NCBI GenBank assembly: GCA_942492445.1
Contig: CALOEW010000050.1
Span: 1 to 54,961, forward strand
From: NORP240 sp942492445
GTDB taxonomy: Bacteria; Pseudomonadota; Gammaproteobacteria; Pseudomonadales; Pseudohongiellaceae
DNA: 54,961 bases
Direction: 5' to 3'
A program made the translations under genes and the position numbers. The notes beneath the pieces were generated by a model. The model was not told the origin of the DNA. It ran no database searches and was given only the letters and a program-made list of their open reading frames with translations. This document shows, piece after piece, positions 27,097 through 35,870 of this stretch. Each line of letters starts with the position of its first letter. Positions within the stretch are counted from its first letter, which is position 1.

Positions 27097-27843
27097 ATGT
27101 GGCAATGGTTTCACCGGTGGGGGTCACCGAAGTGGTTTTATGAGTTATCAGGCCGCTGGCTGCCCTGGTTGACGGCGGCGATGCTCCTGCTTCTTGTTGT
27201 CGGTGTGGTTTGGGCTTTGCTATACGTGCCCCGTGACTATCAGCAAAGTTACACCACCCGAATTCTGGTAGTTCACGTCGCTGTGGCGGGGACTTCCCTG
27301 GCTTTTTTCCCAATCATGGCGGTGGCAGGCACCATTACGCTGGTCTGGAAAATGAAAATGGCCGATATGGTAGCGAAGACCGTTGCTCCCCTTGGGGCCT
27401 GGTTTTCCGCTCTGACCCTGGCATCCGGCTCCATCTGGGGCAGTGTGATGTGGGGCACCTGGTGGGAGTGGAGCGACAGCCGCCTGACTTCGATGCTGTT
27501 CCAGTTTTTTCTGCTGATCAGCGTGATTTCCCTGCGGTCTGCGTTGAACGACTCGGAAACTGCGGCCAAAGCCTGTGCGGTTCTTTCCATCGTTGGCTGT
27601 GTCAACGTAGTCATCATAAAATACTCGGTAGAGTGGTGGAACACGCTGCACCAGCCGGCCAGTGCACTGTCCATGGAAGGTGGCAGCGTCAACGGCCCGG
27701 AATTCTGGGTACCGACCCTGATCATGGTGATTGCCATGTACCTGTTCATGGCGGTACACGTGATGATGGCTACCCGCAACGAGATTCTGCGCCGGGAAGG
27801 CGGCTCGCAATGGGTTCAGGAGTTGGCGCTGACGCTAAAATAA
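27097..27843 (+). CDS. ccmC: Heme handling protein CcmC
   Basis: CcmC loads heme onto CcmE. From ATG 27097 (MWQWFHRWGSPKWFYELSGR) it gives 248 residues. An in-frame GTG at 27052 would add 15 residues without family similarity. Six membrane spans flank a WWD domain. The motif reads WGTWWEWSDSRLTS, whereas E. coli has WGTWWVWDARLTS, so there is one extra residue just before Asp. The heme-ligand His residues appear kept, in LVVHVAVAG and WWNTLHQPAS. Confidence 0.95.
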   Translation: MWQWFHRWGSPKWFYELSGRWLPWLTAAMLLLLVVGVVWALLYVPRDYQQSYTTRILVVHVAVAGTSLAFFPIMAVAGTITLVWKMKMADMVAKTVAPLGAWFSALTLASGSIWGSVMWGTWWEWSDSRLTSMLFQFFLLISVISLRSALNDSETAAKACAVLSIVGCVNVVIIKYSVEWWNTLHQPASALSMEGGSVNGPEFWVPTLIMVIAMYLFMAVHVMMATRNEILRREGGSQWVQELALTLK

Positions 27844-27892
27844 CGCCGGACCACTGGCTCGATAAGCCGTTCCAGCATGAATTGAAGGTAAG

Positions 27893-28108
27893 ATGACGGG
27901 CATGATCGATGGTATTCAGTTTTCCAGTATCCGCGAATTCCTCAGTATGGGAGGGTATGCTTTCAATGTCTGGTCCGTTTACCTGCTGTTCGCGATTTTT
28001 TTACTGGTGAACCTGCTGGGGCCGATACGCCGCCGCAGGAGAATTCTGAAAGAGCTGGAGCGTCGGGCCATGCTGGCGGAACGACAACAACCGGCTTCCA
28101 GTGACTGA
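27893..28108 (+). CDS. ccmD: Small membrane protein CcmD
   Basis: CcmD is a one-span protein that ties CcmE to CcmABC. The 71 residues show GGYAFNVWSVYLLFAIFLLV, then the basic turn PIRRRRRILKELERR and a polar cytoplasmic tail. It lies 49 bases after ccmC and 49 before ccmE. The length and charge pattern are typical. Confidence 0.9.
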   Translation: MTGMIDGIQFSSIREFLSMGGYAFNVWSVYLLFAIFLLVNLLGPIRRRRRILKELERRAMLAERQQPASSD

Positions 28109-28157
28109 TTAACACCGGATTGCCGGTCACCCTGATAACTGCATTTGGAGAATTTCA

Positions 28158-28634
28158 GTGAAGCCCCATAGACAAAAGCGCCTGGCTATCATTCTTTTTA
28201 TCGCGGCTGGGTTGAGCGTCGGCATCGGCCTGACTGTTTACGCACTGCGCTCAAACCTGAACATGTTCTTTACGCCCACCCAGGTGGCCGCCGGAGAATT
28301 TCCGCCGGGTCGCGAAATTCGAATTGGCGGCATGGTCAAGGAAGGTTCGGTGCTGCATGCCTCCGACTCCCTCGAGGTACGCTTCGTTGCCACCGACTAC
28401 GCCAGTGACGTCCCCATCCATTTCGAAGGCATTCTCCCGGATCTGTTTCGCGAAGGGCAGGGCATCGTGGTTGAAGGGCAGGTCGACGGCGCCGGAATAC
28501 TCCAGGCATCCCGGGTACTGGCCAAGCACGACGAAAATTACATGTCTCCCGAAGTAAAGGCGGCGCTGGATGCCGCCCATGTGGATCGCCCGGGATACGG
28601 TCAGGCTTCGGAGGGGGCTCCAGATGGTTCCTGA
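28158..28634 (+). CDS. ccmE: Periplasmic heme chaperone CcmE
   Basis: CcmE carries heme on a covalent His link to the CcmF lyase. The 158 residues have a basic N-terminus, one membrane anchor (LAIILFIAAGLSVGIGLTVY), the OB-fold beta domain (IRIGGMVKEGSVL, VEGQVDGAGILQASRVLAKH) and the heme-binding His in AKHDENYMSPEV. The stop overlaps the start of ccmF by 11 bases. Confidence 0.96.
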   Translation: MKPHRQKRLAIILFIAAGLSVGIGLTVYALRSNLNMFFTPTQVAAGEFPPGREIRIGGMVKEGSVLHASDSLEVRFVATDYASDVPIHFEGILPDLFREGQGIVVEGQVDGAGILQASRVLAKHDENYMSPEVKAALDAAHVDRPGYGQASEGAPDGS

Positions 28635-30621
28635 ATTCGGTCAGTTTGCACTGATACTGGCGTTCTGTCTCAGCGTTATTCTGGCAATTCTGCCAATCGC
28701 TGGCGCGGCGCGGGGCAATGAATTATGGATGAGTTTTGCCCGTCCGCTCAGTGCCGGTATTTTTGTGTTTCTTTCATTATGCATGGTGATTCTGGGCTAC
28801 GCCTTCGTCACAGATGATTTCTCGGTTCAGTTTGTCGCCAGCCATTCCAATACACTGTTGCCCCTGCAGTACAAGATTACCGCCATCTGGGGTGGTCACG
28901 AAGGGTCGTTTCTGTTCTGGACTTTCATGCTGAGCTTCTGGATGCTGATGGTCAGTATCTTCAGCAAGAGCCTGCCCATCGATTTTGTGGCCCGGGTTCT
29001 GGGCGTACTGGGGATTCTGGCGGCCGGCTATATCCTGTTTATGGTGGCCACTTCCAATCCCTTCGACCGGGTAGTGCCGCTGGCACCACAGGATGGGGCG
29101 GACCTCAATTCAGCCTTGCAGGATATCGCCTTCATACTGCATCCTCCCACCCTGTACATGGGCTATGTCGGCTTTTCCGTAGTGTTCGCGTTCGCAATCG
29201 CAGCGCTGCTGAGCGGCAGGCTGGATGCCGCCTGGGCACGCTGGTCCAGGCCCTGGGCCAATATTGCCTGGGTCTGGCTGACCGGAGGTCTGGCTCTGGG
29301 CAGCTGGTGGGCCTACTACGAACTGGGCTGGGGCGGCTGGTGGGCCTGGGATCCGGTGGAAAATCCGCCGCTGATCACCTGGCTGCTGGGTACCGCTTTA
29401 ATGCATTCCCTGGCGGTTACGGAGAAGCGGGGTGTATTTAAAAGCTGGACCGTGCTGCTGGCCATCCTCGCTTTCGCGGGCAGCCTGCTGGGCACATTCA
29501 TCACCCGTTCCGGCCTGCTGACATCGGTACACGCCTTCGCCAGTGACCCCACCCGGGGTGTTTTCATCCTGGCATTTTTCGCGGTTACGGTGGGCGGCTC
29601 GCTGATTCTGTATGCGCTGCGTGCACCGTTGATCAAAAATGATTCCACATTCAGTGCCGTATCACGGGAAGTGATGCTGCTGATCAACAATATATTCCTG
29701 GTAGTGGCAAGCGCTTCGGTATTGCTGGGTACCTTGTTTCCCATGGTCTATCAGGCGCTGACAGATGAGCTTATTTCCATTGGCCCACCGTACTTTAATG
29801 CCGTATTCGTGCCCCTGGCGGCGGCCCTGGCGGTTGCCCTCGGCATTGGTCCGATCAGCCGCTGGAAAAGCACCTCGGTGAGTTACCTGCAACAACAACT
29901 GACTCTGGTTGCGGTTGCCAGCGTCGCCCTGGGGGTGATTCTGCCGTTGGTAATCACCCTGGAATTCTCGCTGTCCGTGACCATTGGCATCAGCCTGGCC
30001 CTGTGGCTGCTGTTCACCATCGGCAAGGACATCGTGAACCGGGTTGCAAACAAGCCCGATCGCTGGAAGGCGCTGTTGCGGCTGCCTGCCGGATACCTGG
30101 GTATGCAGCTCGCGCATTCGGGCGTGGCCATTATGATCGTCGGAGTCTGCCTGACTGCCAATTACAGTGTTGAAAAGAGCGTGCTGCTGGCCTCCGGGCA
30201 GTCCATCGACCTGGGTGATTACGATTTCCAATTCCAGGGTACCCGGCCGATCACCGGCCCCAACTATATCGGTGACGAAGCAACCGTGGTAGTCAACCAC
30301 AACGGTGAGTTCCTGCGCGAACTGCACCCGGAGAAGCGCATTTACGTGGCGAGTAATTCTCCTTCCACGGAGATGGCTATCGACGCGGGGCTGTTTCGGG
30401 ACCTGTTTGTGACTCTTGGTGAGGGTCGCAACGGTGGCGCTACCTGGTCAATGACACTCTACATCAAACCCTTTGTTCGCTGGATATGGATGGGAGCCAT
30501 TCTGATGGCAATCGGTGGCTTCACGGCGGCCCTTGACAAGCGTTATCGAAAACTTCGTGCCCGGGACCAGCTTTCCCTCGGGGCGGACGGGTCCGTAACG
30601 GCACAACCACAGACGGTGTAA
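28624..30621 (+). CDS. ccmF: Cytochrome c heme lyase subunit CcmF
   Basis: This is the operon copy of CcmF, 665 residues from ATG 28624 (MVPEFGQFALILAFCLS). The WWD motif LGWGGWWAWDPVENPP is intact, with ligand His residues in FILHPPTLYMGYVGF, ALMHSLAVTEKRG and QLAHSGVAIMIVG. The periplasmic C-terminal domain shows RIYVASNSPSTEMAIDAGLF before a last span. It works with CcmH and CcmI in system I. Comparison with the copy at 11381 shows a full-length parallel. This one has no frameshift. Confidence 0.96.
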   Translation: MVPEFGQFALILAFCLSVILAILPIAGAARGNELWMSFARPLSAGIFVFLSLCMVILGYAFVTDDFSVQFVASHSNTLLPLQYKITAIWGGHEGSFLFWTFMLSFWMLMVSIFSKSLPIDFVARVLGVLGILAAGYILFMVATSNPFDRVVPLAPQDGADLNSALQDIAFILHPPTLYMGYVGFSVVFAFAIAALLSGRLDAAWARWSRPWANIAWVWLTGGLALGSWWAYYELGWGGWWAWDPVENPPLITWLLGTALMHSLAVTEKRGVFKSWTVLLAILAFAGSLLGTFITRSGLLTSVHAFASDPTRGVFILAFFAVTVGGSLILYALRAPLIKNDSTFSAVSREVMLLINNIFLVVASASVLLGTLFPMVYQALTDELISIGPPYFNAVFVPLAAALAVALGIGPISRWKSTSVSYLQQQLTLVAVASVALGVILPLVITLEFSLSVTIGISLALWLLFTIGKDIVNRVANKPDRWKALLRLPAGYLGMQLAHSGVAIMIVGVCLTANYSVEKSVLLASGQSIDLGDYDFQFQGTRPITGPNYIGDEATVVVNHNGEFLRELHPEKRIYVASNSPSTEMAIDAGLFRDLFVTLGEGRNGGATWSMTLYIKPFVRWIWMGAILMAIGGFTAALDKRYRKLRARDQLSLGADGSVTAQPQTV

Positions 30622-30633
30622 GGAAAGAGGCTT

Positions 30634-31170
30634 ATGATACGTTGGCAGTATTTTCTTCCCGCGGCAGGGTTCGCAGTACTTGGGATCCTGATGTGGCGGG
30701 GGTTATACCTGGACAGCCGCGAATTGCCCTCGGTTCTGATCAACAAACCCCTGCCGGATTTCCAGCTGGAGGAGGTTCGCAGCAACGATCTGATCAGCAG
30801 GATGGATCTGCCTGACGGTCCGTTTCTGTTGAATGTATGGGGTAGCTACTGCCTGCCCTGCCTGGTGGAGCATCCCACCTTCATGCGGCTGTCGGAGCAG
30901 GGAGTGATTCCGATTGTCGGTATCAATTACAAAGACCGGCAGGATGCGGCTCTCGACTGGCTTGAAACCAATGGCAATCCTTTCGAGTTCAGTATCATGG
31001 ACGAAGACGGGCGGCTGGGTATCGACCTTGGTGTCTACGGGGCGCCGGAAACCTTCCTTATCGACGCCGATGGCCTGATCCGCTATCGCCATGTCAGCGT
31101 TCTGGATGAACAGGCATGGCAGCAAATATTCCTGCCCGCCATTGAAGAACTACGACGAGAGGAGCCCTGA
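30634..31170 (+). CDS. ccmG: Thiol-disulfide interchange protein CcmG/DsbE
   Basis: CcmG keeps apocytochrome Cys residues reduced. The 178 residues hold an N-terminal anchor (YFLPAAGFAVLGILMWRG) and a thioredoxin fold with the redox centre GSYCLPCLVEHP, Tyr standing where most family members have Trp. The acidic-cleft feature GINYKDRQDAALDWLETNGN and the cis-Pro loop GVYGAPETFLIDADG follow. The spacing is 12 bases to ccmF and 3 to ccmH. Confidence 0.95.
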   Translation: MIRWQYFLPAAGFAVLGILMWRGLYLDSRELPSVLINKPLPDFQLEEVRSNDLISRMDLPDGPFLLNVWGSYCLPCLVEHPTFMRLSEQGVIPIVGINYKDRQDAALDWLETNGNPFEFSIMDEDGRLGIDLGVYGAPETFLIDADGLIRYRHVSVLDEQAWQQIFLPAIEELRREEP

Positions 31171-31173
31171 TTG

Positions 31174-31638
31174 ATGCGGATACTTCTGCTGCTGGTGTTG
31201 GGCCTTGCTGCACTTGGACCGATTGTTCCGGTATCCGCTCAGGTCGACACTTTTGAATTCGAAACCGAGGAACAGCAACAGCGGTTCCGGCGCCTGTCCA
31301 ATGAGTTCCGGTGCCCCATGTGCCAGAATACCAGCCTGACGGGTTCCACCGGAGGCGTTGCCGAAGATCTGCGCCGGGAGATCCACCGCATGATCGTGGC
31401 AGGGTGGACTGACGAAGAGATCGAGCAGTTCATGTTTGAACGCTACGGGGATTTCATTTTCTACCGTCCCCGGTTGCGGGCGGAAACCGTGTTGCTCTGG
31501 TTCGGACCGCTGATTTTTCTGCTGGCAGGCGGGGTGGTGGTTTTCACTATAGTCAAAAAATCCAGATCTGTTCCTGCCGAAACCCTGAGCGAAGAAGAAC
31601 AGCGGCAGCTTGATCAGCTGCTCGAACGGAAATACTGA
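31174..31638 (+). CDS. ccmH: Cytochrome c maturation protein CcmH
   Basis: CcmH is the heme lyase redox subunit. From ATG 31174 (a TTG one codon upstream is possible) there is a signal peptide and the motif FRCPMCQN with the two active Cys. Helical parts follow (LRREIHRMIVAGWTDEEIEQ, YGDFIFYRPRLRAETVLLW) before one C-terminal membrane span. Its 154 residues match the short CcmH of pseudomonads, with the TPR part in separate CcmI. Confidence 0.95.
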   Translation: MRILLLLVLGLAALGPIVPVSAQVDTFEFETEEQQQRFRRLSNEFRCPMCQNTSLTGSTGGVAEDLRREIHRMIVAGWTDEEIEQFMFERYGDFIFYRPRLRAETVLLWFGPLIFLLAGGVVVFTIVKKSRSVPAETLSEEEQRQLDQLLERKY

Positions 31639-31678
31639 ACCCTCAAACTAAGGCAGTAATCTGCACTAGGAAAATCTC

Positions 31679-32988
31679 TTGTTCTGGATAGTCACCATCT
31701 TGCTGCTGGCACTGGCCGCCCTGTTTGTCCTGCTGCCCCTGTGGAAGCACTACCGGCCGGATGCCGGGAGCGCGCGGGTCCGCACTGCAACCAACCTGAG
31801 TATATTCGAGGAACGCCGGCAGGAGCTGCGCGTCGAACTGGAAAACGGCAACCTTGACCAGGCCCATTACGAATCGCTGCTGCTGGAGCTGAAAAAATCC
31901 CTGCTCCATGATACGTCAGGCGTGGACGCTGAAGCCGGGAAAGCAACCGCCAGTAAGCCGGTCAAGCCGGGTGGCAGGGGGCGAGGCGAAACGATCAGCA
32001 AGGCGATCCCGATAGTGCTGGTGTTGCTGATTCCGCTGGCTGCATATCTGATGTATGGCCAATGGGGGTACCTTGATGACGTACGACTAATGGAATTGTA
32101 TGAGCAGTCGCTTGCCACGGAAAAAAGCGAGGACGAGGCTTTGCGCCTGGCAAGCAGACTGATTGCGGAAACTGAACGGGATGACACCAACCCCTGGGCC
32201 TATTACTTCCTGGGGCGTAATTTTACCGATCTGGGCATTTTCGACGGAGCGGAAAAGGCGTTCAGCGACGCGGCAGAGCGCATGCCGGACGGCCCCGACA
32301 AGGCCGCGACTCTGGGGCTGCTGGCACAGATCAAGTACGTGCGTGCCGGTTATGAACTCAGCGATGAGGTGTTGGCGATTGTCGAGCAGGCCCGCTCCAT
32401 CAACCCTTCGGAGAACGCGTCACTGCAGCTGCTGTCGGTTGACGCGGAGACCAGCGGTGATCTGCAGGCTGCTATCGGTTATTGGCGTCTGATGATTCAG
32501 GCCAATCCGAATTCCTCCCAGGCTCAGCAATTGCGGGAGCGCATCGCCATGGCACAGCAGCAATTGGCAGCCGTAGAGGGTGATGAGGGGCTGGCCGGTC
32601 CCCAGGTGGAAGTTTCCGTTTCACTGGAACCGGGTTTCGAGTTACCTTCGGGAATGCGGGTATTCGTGGCAGCCCGCAATGCGGAGCAGGAGGGTATGCC
32701 GCCTCTGGCCGCTATCAGCCTGGTCGTGGATGACCTCCCGACTACCGTTACGTTGGACAATAACCTGGCGCTCACGCCGGCCTTCAACCTGTCGTCAGCA
32801 GACCGATCTATGTAACGGCGACCGTGTCGCGAACCGGTTCCGCCACCGTGCAGGCCGGCGATTACCGGGCAGTCTCGGAGAGTTTCAGTGTAGATTCAGA
32901 GCCTGAAGCGGTTGCATTGACCATCAGCCTGAGAGATGTGGTGATAAGCGGGCTGAGAAAGACCGGAGTCGACCGGGGTCGGACCTGA
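31679..32988 (+). CDS. ccmI: Apocytochrome c chaperone CcmI, frameshift near the C-terminus
   Basis: CcmI binds apocytochrome C-termini and delivers them to CcmF/H. A TTG start gives MFWIVTILLLALAALFVLLP (first span), then a coiled loop with FEERRQELRVELENGNLDQ, a second span (IPIVLVLLIPLAAYLMYG) and TPR units (WAYYFLGRNFTDLGIFDGAE). The C-terminal beta domain has SVSLEPGFELPSGMRVFVAA. The frame ends early at 32815. A missing C near 32803 restores PIYVTATVSRTGSATVQAGD and the end at 32988, in parallel to the copy at 13463. Error is more likely than truncation. Confidence 0.9.
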
Positions 32989-33016
32989 CCGAGTTGGCCA
33001 TGGGTATGCCGTCATA

Positions 33017-33057
33017 GCCGCACCGGCCCAGCCGTGCTTTTGGGGGGCGGCTTTTTT
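33017..33057 (+). terminator. Rho-independent terminator of the ccm operon
   Basis: AGCCG (33030-33034) pairs with CGGCT (33048-33052), with an alternative GCCGC/GCGGC stem starting at 33017. Six Ts end the structure (33052-33057). It lies 30-70 bases after the corrected ccmI stop. Confidence 0.6.
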
Positions 33058-33127
33058 GGCTGCCTATAGCGTCGGTACCGGTAATTTTTGTTACTATGGT
33101 GGCTACATTTCGAAAGACACGACTGAC

Positions 33128-34129
33128 ATGACCTCGAAAACCAACCAGTTAATTGACAAGTTCGGTCGCCGTATCGACTACATCCGCCTGTCGGTAACCG
33201 ATCGCTGTGACTTTCGTTGTGTTTACTGCATGACCGAAGACATGAAATTTCTGCCGCGCAGCCAGGTGTTGTCGCTGGAAGAACTTGAGCTGGTTGCACG
33301 GGCCTTCGTGGAACTGGGTGTGACAAAAATCCGTATCACCGGCGGCGAACCACTGGTGCGTAATAATATCATGTCACTTATGGCCGGTATCGGTGAATTG
33401 CCGGGGTTGCAGGAGTTGCTTCTGACCACCAATGGCGCGCAACTGACCCGCTATGCGGTACCGTTGCGGGAGGCAGGTGTCAATCGCATCAACATAAGTA
33501 TCGACAGTCTGCATCCAGACCGGTTTGAACGTATCTCCAGGGTCGGTAAGCTGGATCGCGTAATTGCCGGAATTGACGCATCTATCGCCGCGGGCTTCCA
33601 GCGCATTCGTCTCAACTCGGTAATCATGAGAGGCTACAACGAGGACGAAGTGCTGCCTCTGGTGGATTTTGCCACGGACCGGGGAGTCGACATCGCTTTT
33701 ATCGAGGAGATGCCCCTGGGCACACCGTCTGAGCATGATCGTGAAACAACGCTCTGCAGTAACGACTGGGTAAGGGAGGTGATTGAACAGCGCTATGAGC
33801 TGATTCCTACCGCCACTCGCACTGCCGGGCCCTCCAAGTACTGGCAGCTCAGCGGCCAGCAGAACCGTATCGGCTTCATCTCTCCGGTGAGTCATAATTT
33901 CTGCGCTGACTGCAACAGGGTGCGCGTGACCGTTGAAGGGCGGTTGCTGCTGTGCCTTGGGAATGAGCACTCGGTGGATCTGCGCGCTGTGCTGCGTGAT
34001 CCGTCAAAGAGCTTCGAGGATCTGAAACAGACCATTGTCGCCGCGATGGAAATTAAACCCGAGCGTCACTATTTCTACGACCAGGATCATGCGCAGCCGG
34101 TCAGGTTGATGAACATGACCGGTGGCTAG
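33128..34129 (+). CDS. moaA: GTP 3',8-cyclase, molybdenum cofactor synthesis
   Basis: MoaA is a radical-SAM enzyme for the first step of molybdopterin synthesis. From ATG 33128 it has 333 residues. The radical-SAM cluster motif is CDFRCVYC, followed by MTEDMKFLPRSQVLSLEE. ITGGEPLVRNNI and NISIDSLHPDRF are further core elements. The second cluster ligands lie in NFCADCNRVRVTVEGRLLLC. It ends HAQPVRLMNMTGG with the C-terminal double Gly. An in-frame extension to 33056 lacks homology. It is followed after 30 bases by moaB. Confidence 0.96.
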   Translation: MTSKTNQLIDKFGRRIDYIRLSVTDRCDFRCVYCMTEDMKFLPRSQVLSLEELELVARAFVELGVTKIRITGGEPLVRNNIMSLMAGIGELPGLQELLLTTNGAQLTRYAVPLREAGVNRINISIDSLHPDRFERISRVGKLDRVIAGIDASIAAGFQRIRLNSVIMRGYNEDEVLPLVDFATDRGVDIAFIEEMPLGTPSEHDRETTLCSNDWVREVIEQRYELIPTATRTAGPSKYWQLSGQQNRIGFISPVSHNFCADCNRVRVTVEGRLLLCLGNEHSVDLRAVLRDPSKSFEDLKQTIVAAMEIKPERHYFYDQDHAQPVRLMNMTGG

Positions 34130-34159
34130 TCCGCCAGGAAAGTAGAACTCCCTTTTATA

Positions 34160-34693
34160 ATGACTTCCAGCTCCTTGAATATTAGGGTAATTACAGTCTC
34201 TGACACCCGTACTGAAGCAACCGACAAATCCGGTAATGTGTTGGTGGAAAGACTCCAGCAGGCGGGGCACCGGTTGCTGGCCAAGTTGATTATACCCGAC
34301 GACGTCTACCAGCTCAGGGCGGCAGTATCCGTGGGGATCGCTGACCCGCATACTCAGGTCATTGTTACCACTGGTGGGACGGGTTTCACAGCCCGTGACA
34401 ATACCCAGCGAGCACTGGAGCCGTTACTGGAGGTTCGGATAGACGGATTTGGCGAGTTGTTCAGGCATTTATCGCTTGCTGAAATCGGTTCTTCCACCAT
34501 TCAATCCCGGGCCTTTGCCGGTATCAGCAACGGGACGGTCGTATTCTGCGTGCCGGGATCGCCCGGTGCATGCCGTACCGCCTGGGATGGCATCATAGCC
34601 GAGCAGCTTGACAGCGCCCACAAGCCCTGCAATTTCGTCGACAAGCTCAAGAGAACCCTGTCTCGCAATCGAGCTAGGAGGCAACGAACATGA
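34160..34693 (+). CDS. moaB: Molybdenum cofactor biosynthesis protein B
   Basis: MoaB/Mog-type proteins adenylylate or bind molybdopterin. The 177 residues contain ITVSDTRTEATDKSGN and the MPT-binding TTGGTGFTARDNTQRALEPL, and SRAFAGISNGTVVFCVPGSP precedes a basic C-terminus. The short N-terminus points to MoaB rather than MogA. It probably shares a transcript with moaA. Confidence 0.92.
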   Translation: MTSSSLNIRVITVSDTRTEATDKSGNVLVERLQQAGHRLLAKLIIPDDVYQLRAAVSVGIADPHTQVIVTTGGTGFTARDNTQRALEPLLEVRIDGFGELFRHLSLAEIGSSTIQSRAFAGISNGTVVFCVPGSPGACRTAWDGIIAEQLDSAHKPCNFVDKLKRTLSRNRARRQRT

Positions 34694-34787
34694 TCAGGGC
34701 GGGGATCGTGACGGCACCGACTACTATGGCAGTACTGATTGCCACGGCCTGGATGGTTGGCCATGCTCTACCCAGTACTTTACTCAC
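34674..34787 (-). CDS. Possible 37-residue single-span membrane peptide
   Basis: A GTG at 34787 has a strong ribosome site, GAGGAG, eight bases upstream. The frame reads VSKVLGRAWPTIQAVAISTA, continues as one hydrophobic span (IVVGAVTIPALIMFVAS) and stops at 34674. Its codon choice (GCC, GTC, ATC, CTG) resembles neighbouring genes. It overlaps the end of moaB on the other strand. I know no family for it. A plus-strand frame of 38 residues at 34690-34806 also has an SD and is the rival reading. The rest of the 342-base gap (34694-35035) holds the repeats and promoter listed next. Confidence 0.4.
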   Translation of the reverse strand: MSKVLGRAWPTIQAVAISTAIVVGAVTIPALIMFVAS

Positions 34788-34884
34788 CTTGCTTACTCCT
34801 CTTTAGTCTGAATGAACAGGTAATCGTCTGTTGAAGACAGTCGATCTCTCAAAATTGGTGGTGAGTTTACCATGACGTGGGCAT

Positions 34885-34926
34885 AAAGGTAACAAAAAAG
34901 GCAGTTATGTAACTCAAAGTAACAAA
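34885..34926. repeat. Helically phased GTAAC sites in the moaB-xthA gap
   Basis: GTAAC occurs at 34889, 34909 and 34919, so spaced by 20 and 10 bases, on one helix face. The outer copies are AAAGGTAACAAA (34885-34896) and AAAGTAACAAA (34916-34926). The middle one is within a palindrome, AGTTATGTAACT (34903-34914). This looks like an operator for a regulator of xthA or of the minus-strand peptide. Confidence 0.45.
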
Positions 34927-34970
34927 TATGTGGAGCGAGTCACGAAATGCCAGCACTGCAACTGCCATTT

Positions 34971-34999
34971 TTGCCTGTTCCCCCTAAAGCTGGGTAAAC
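34971..34999 (+). promoter_or_regulatory. Sigma-70-type promoter for xthA
   Basis: TTGCCT (34971-34976), a 17-base spacer and TAAACT (34994-34999) each match four of six consensus bases. The GTG of xthA lies 36 bases further on, preceded by GGAGG (35021-35028 region). Confidence 0.45.
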
Positions 35000-35035
35000 T
35001 GCGGCTTTTTCCAACCACCCTCGGAGGGGCCGCCA

Positions 35036-35803
35036 GTGCGTGTAATGACCTTCAATTGCAACGGAATCCGAGCGGCAGCCCGCAAGGGATTCTTCGACTG
35101 GCTTGCAACGCTGAACGTGGATGTCGTCTGCCTGCAGGAAACCAAGTCCCAGGAACACCAGCTGGACGATAGTGTTTTCTATCCCGAACATTTTTACTGT
35201 TACTACTTCGACGCGGAAAAAAAGGGCTATGCCGGAACCGCCCTGTTCTGCCGGAGGGAGCCGGACCTGGTCAGTACCGGACTGGGTTGGGAAATGGCAG
35301 ACACCGAGGGCCGTTATCTGCAGGTGGATTTCGGGAACCTCAGTATCGCCTCTCTATATCTCCCGTCCGGCTCCGCAGGTCCACAGCGGCAGGCTCGGAA
35401 AATGGATTTCATGAAGCGGTACATGAAGTTTATGAAGAAACTGATCAAGAGTGATCGGGAATTCATAATCTGCGGCGACTGGAATATCTGCCACAAGGAG
35501 ATAGATTTGAAAAACTGGCGGTCCAATCAAAAAAACTCCGGCTTCCTTCCAGAGGAGCGACAGTGGCTGGACCAGCTGTATGACGAGGTGGGTTTCATCG
35601 ATGCGTTCCGGCTTGTGAACAAAGAGCCGGAGCAATACAGCTGGTGGTCTAACCGCGGCAACGCCAGAGCCAACAACGTGGGATGGCGGCTGGACTACCA
35701 GGTGATCACACCCGGCCTCAAGGACAAGGTCAAAGCCACCGAGATTTACACTGACCAGAACTTTTCCGATCATGCTCCTGTAATTCTGGATTACAAGCTG
35801 TGA
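35036..35803 (+). CDS. xthA: Exodeoxyribonuclease III family AP endonuclease
   Basis: The enzyme cuts DNA at abasic sites. From GTG 35036 it has 255 residues. Active-site residues are present: Asn in FNCNGIRAA, Glu in LQETKS, Tyr in ASLYLPSG, Asp and Asn in CGDWNICH, Asp in WRLDYQV and the Asp-His pair of FSDHAPV. The Crc catabolite regulator of Pseudomonas has the same fold. Here the full catalytic set suggests a real nuclease, but a Crc role cannot be excluded. GGAGG stands eight bases before the start. Confidence 0.92.
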   Translation: MRVMTFNCNGIRAAARKGFFDWLATLNVDVVCLQETKSQEHQLDDSVFYPEHFYCYYFDAEKKGYAGTALFCRREPDLVSTGLGWEMADTEGRYLQVDFGNLSIASLYLPSGSAGPQRQARKMDFMKRYMKFMKKLIKSDREFIICGDWNICHKEIDLKNWRSNQKNSGFLPEERQWLDQLYDEVGFIDAFRLVNKEPEQYSWWSNRGNARANNVGWRLDYQVITPGLKDKVKATEIYTDQNFSDHAPVILDYKL

Positions 35804-35870
35804 ATCCTGTGGCCAAGCCCTGCAATGCTCTGGCGGTCCGGCCAGCTCACTTCCGAGGATACTAAACACC

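Noticed and set aside
34690..34806. Plus-strand 38-residue hydrophobic ORF overlapping the moaB stop
   Set aside because: It has a fine ribosome site, but it uses more rare codons than the opposing frame. Kept only as a rival in the findings.
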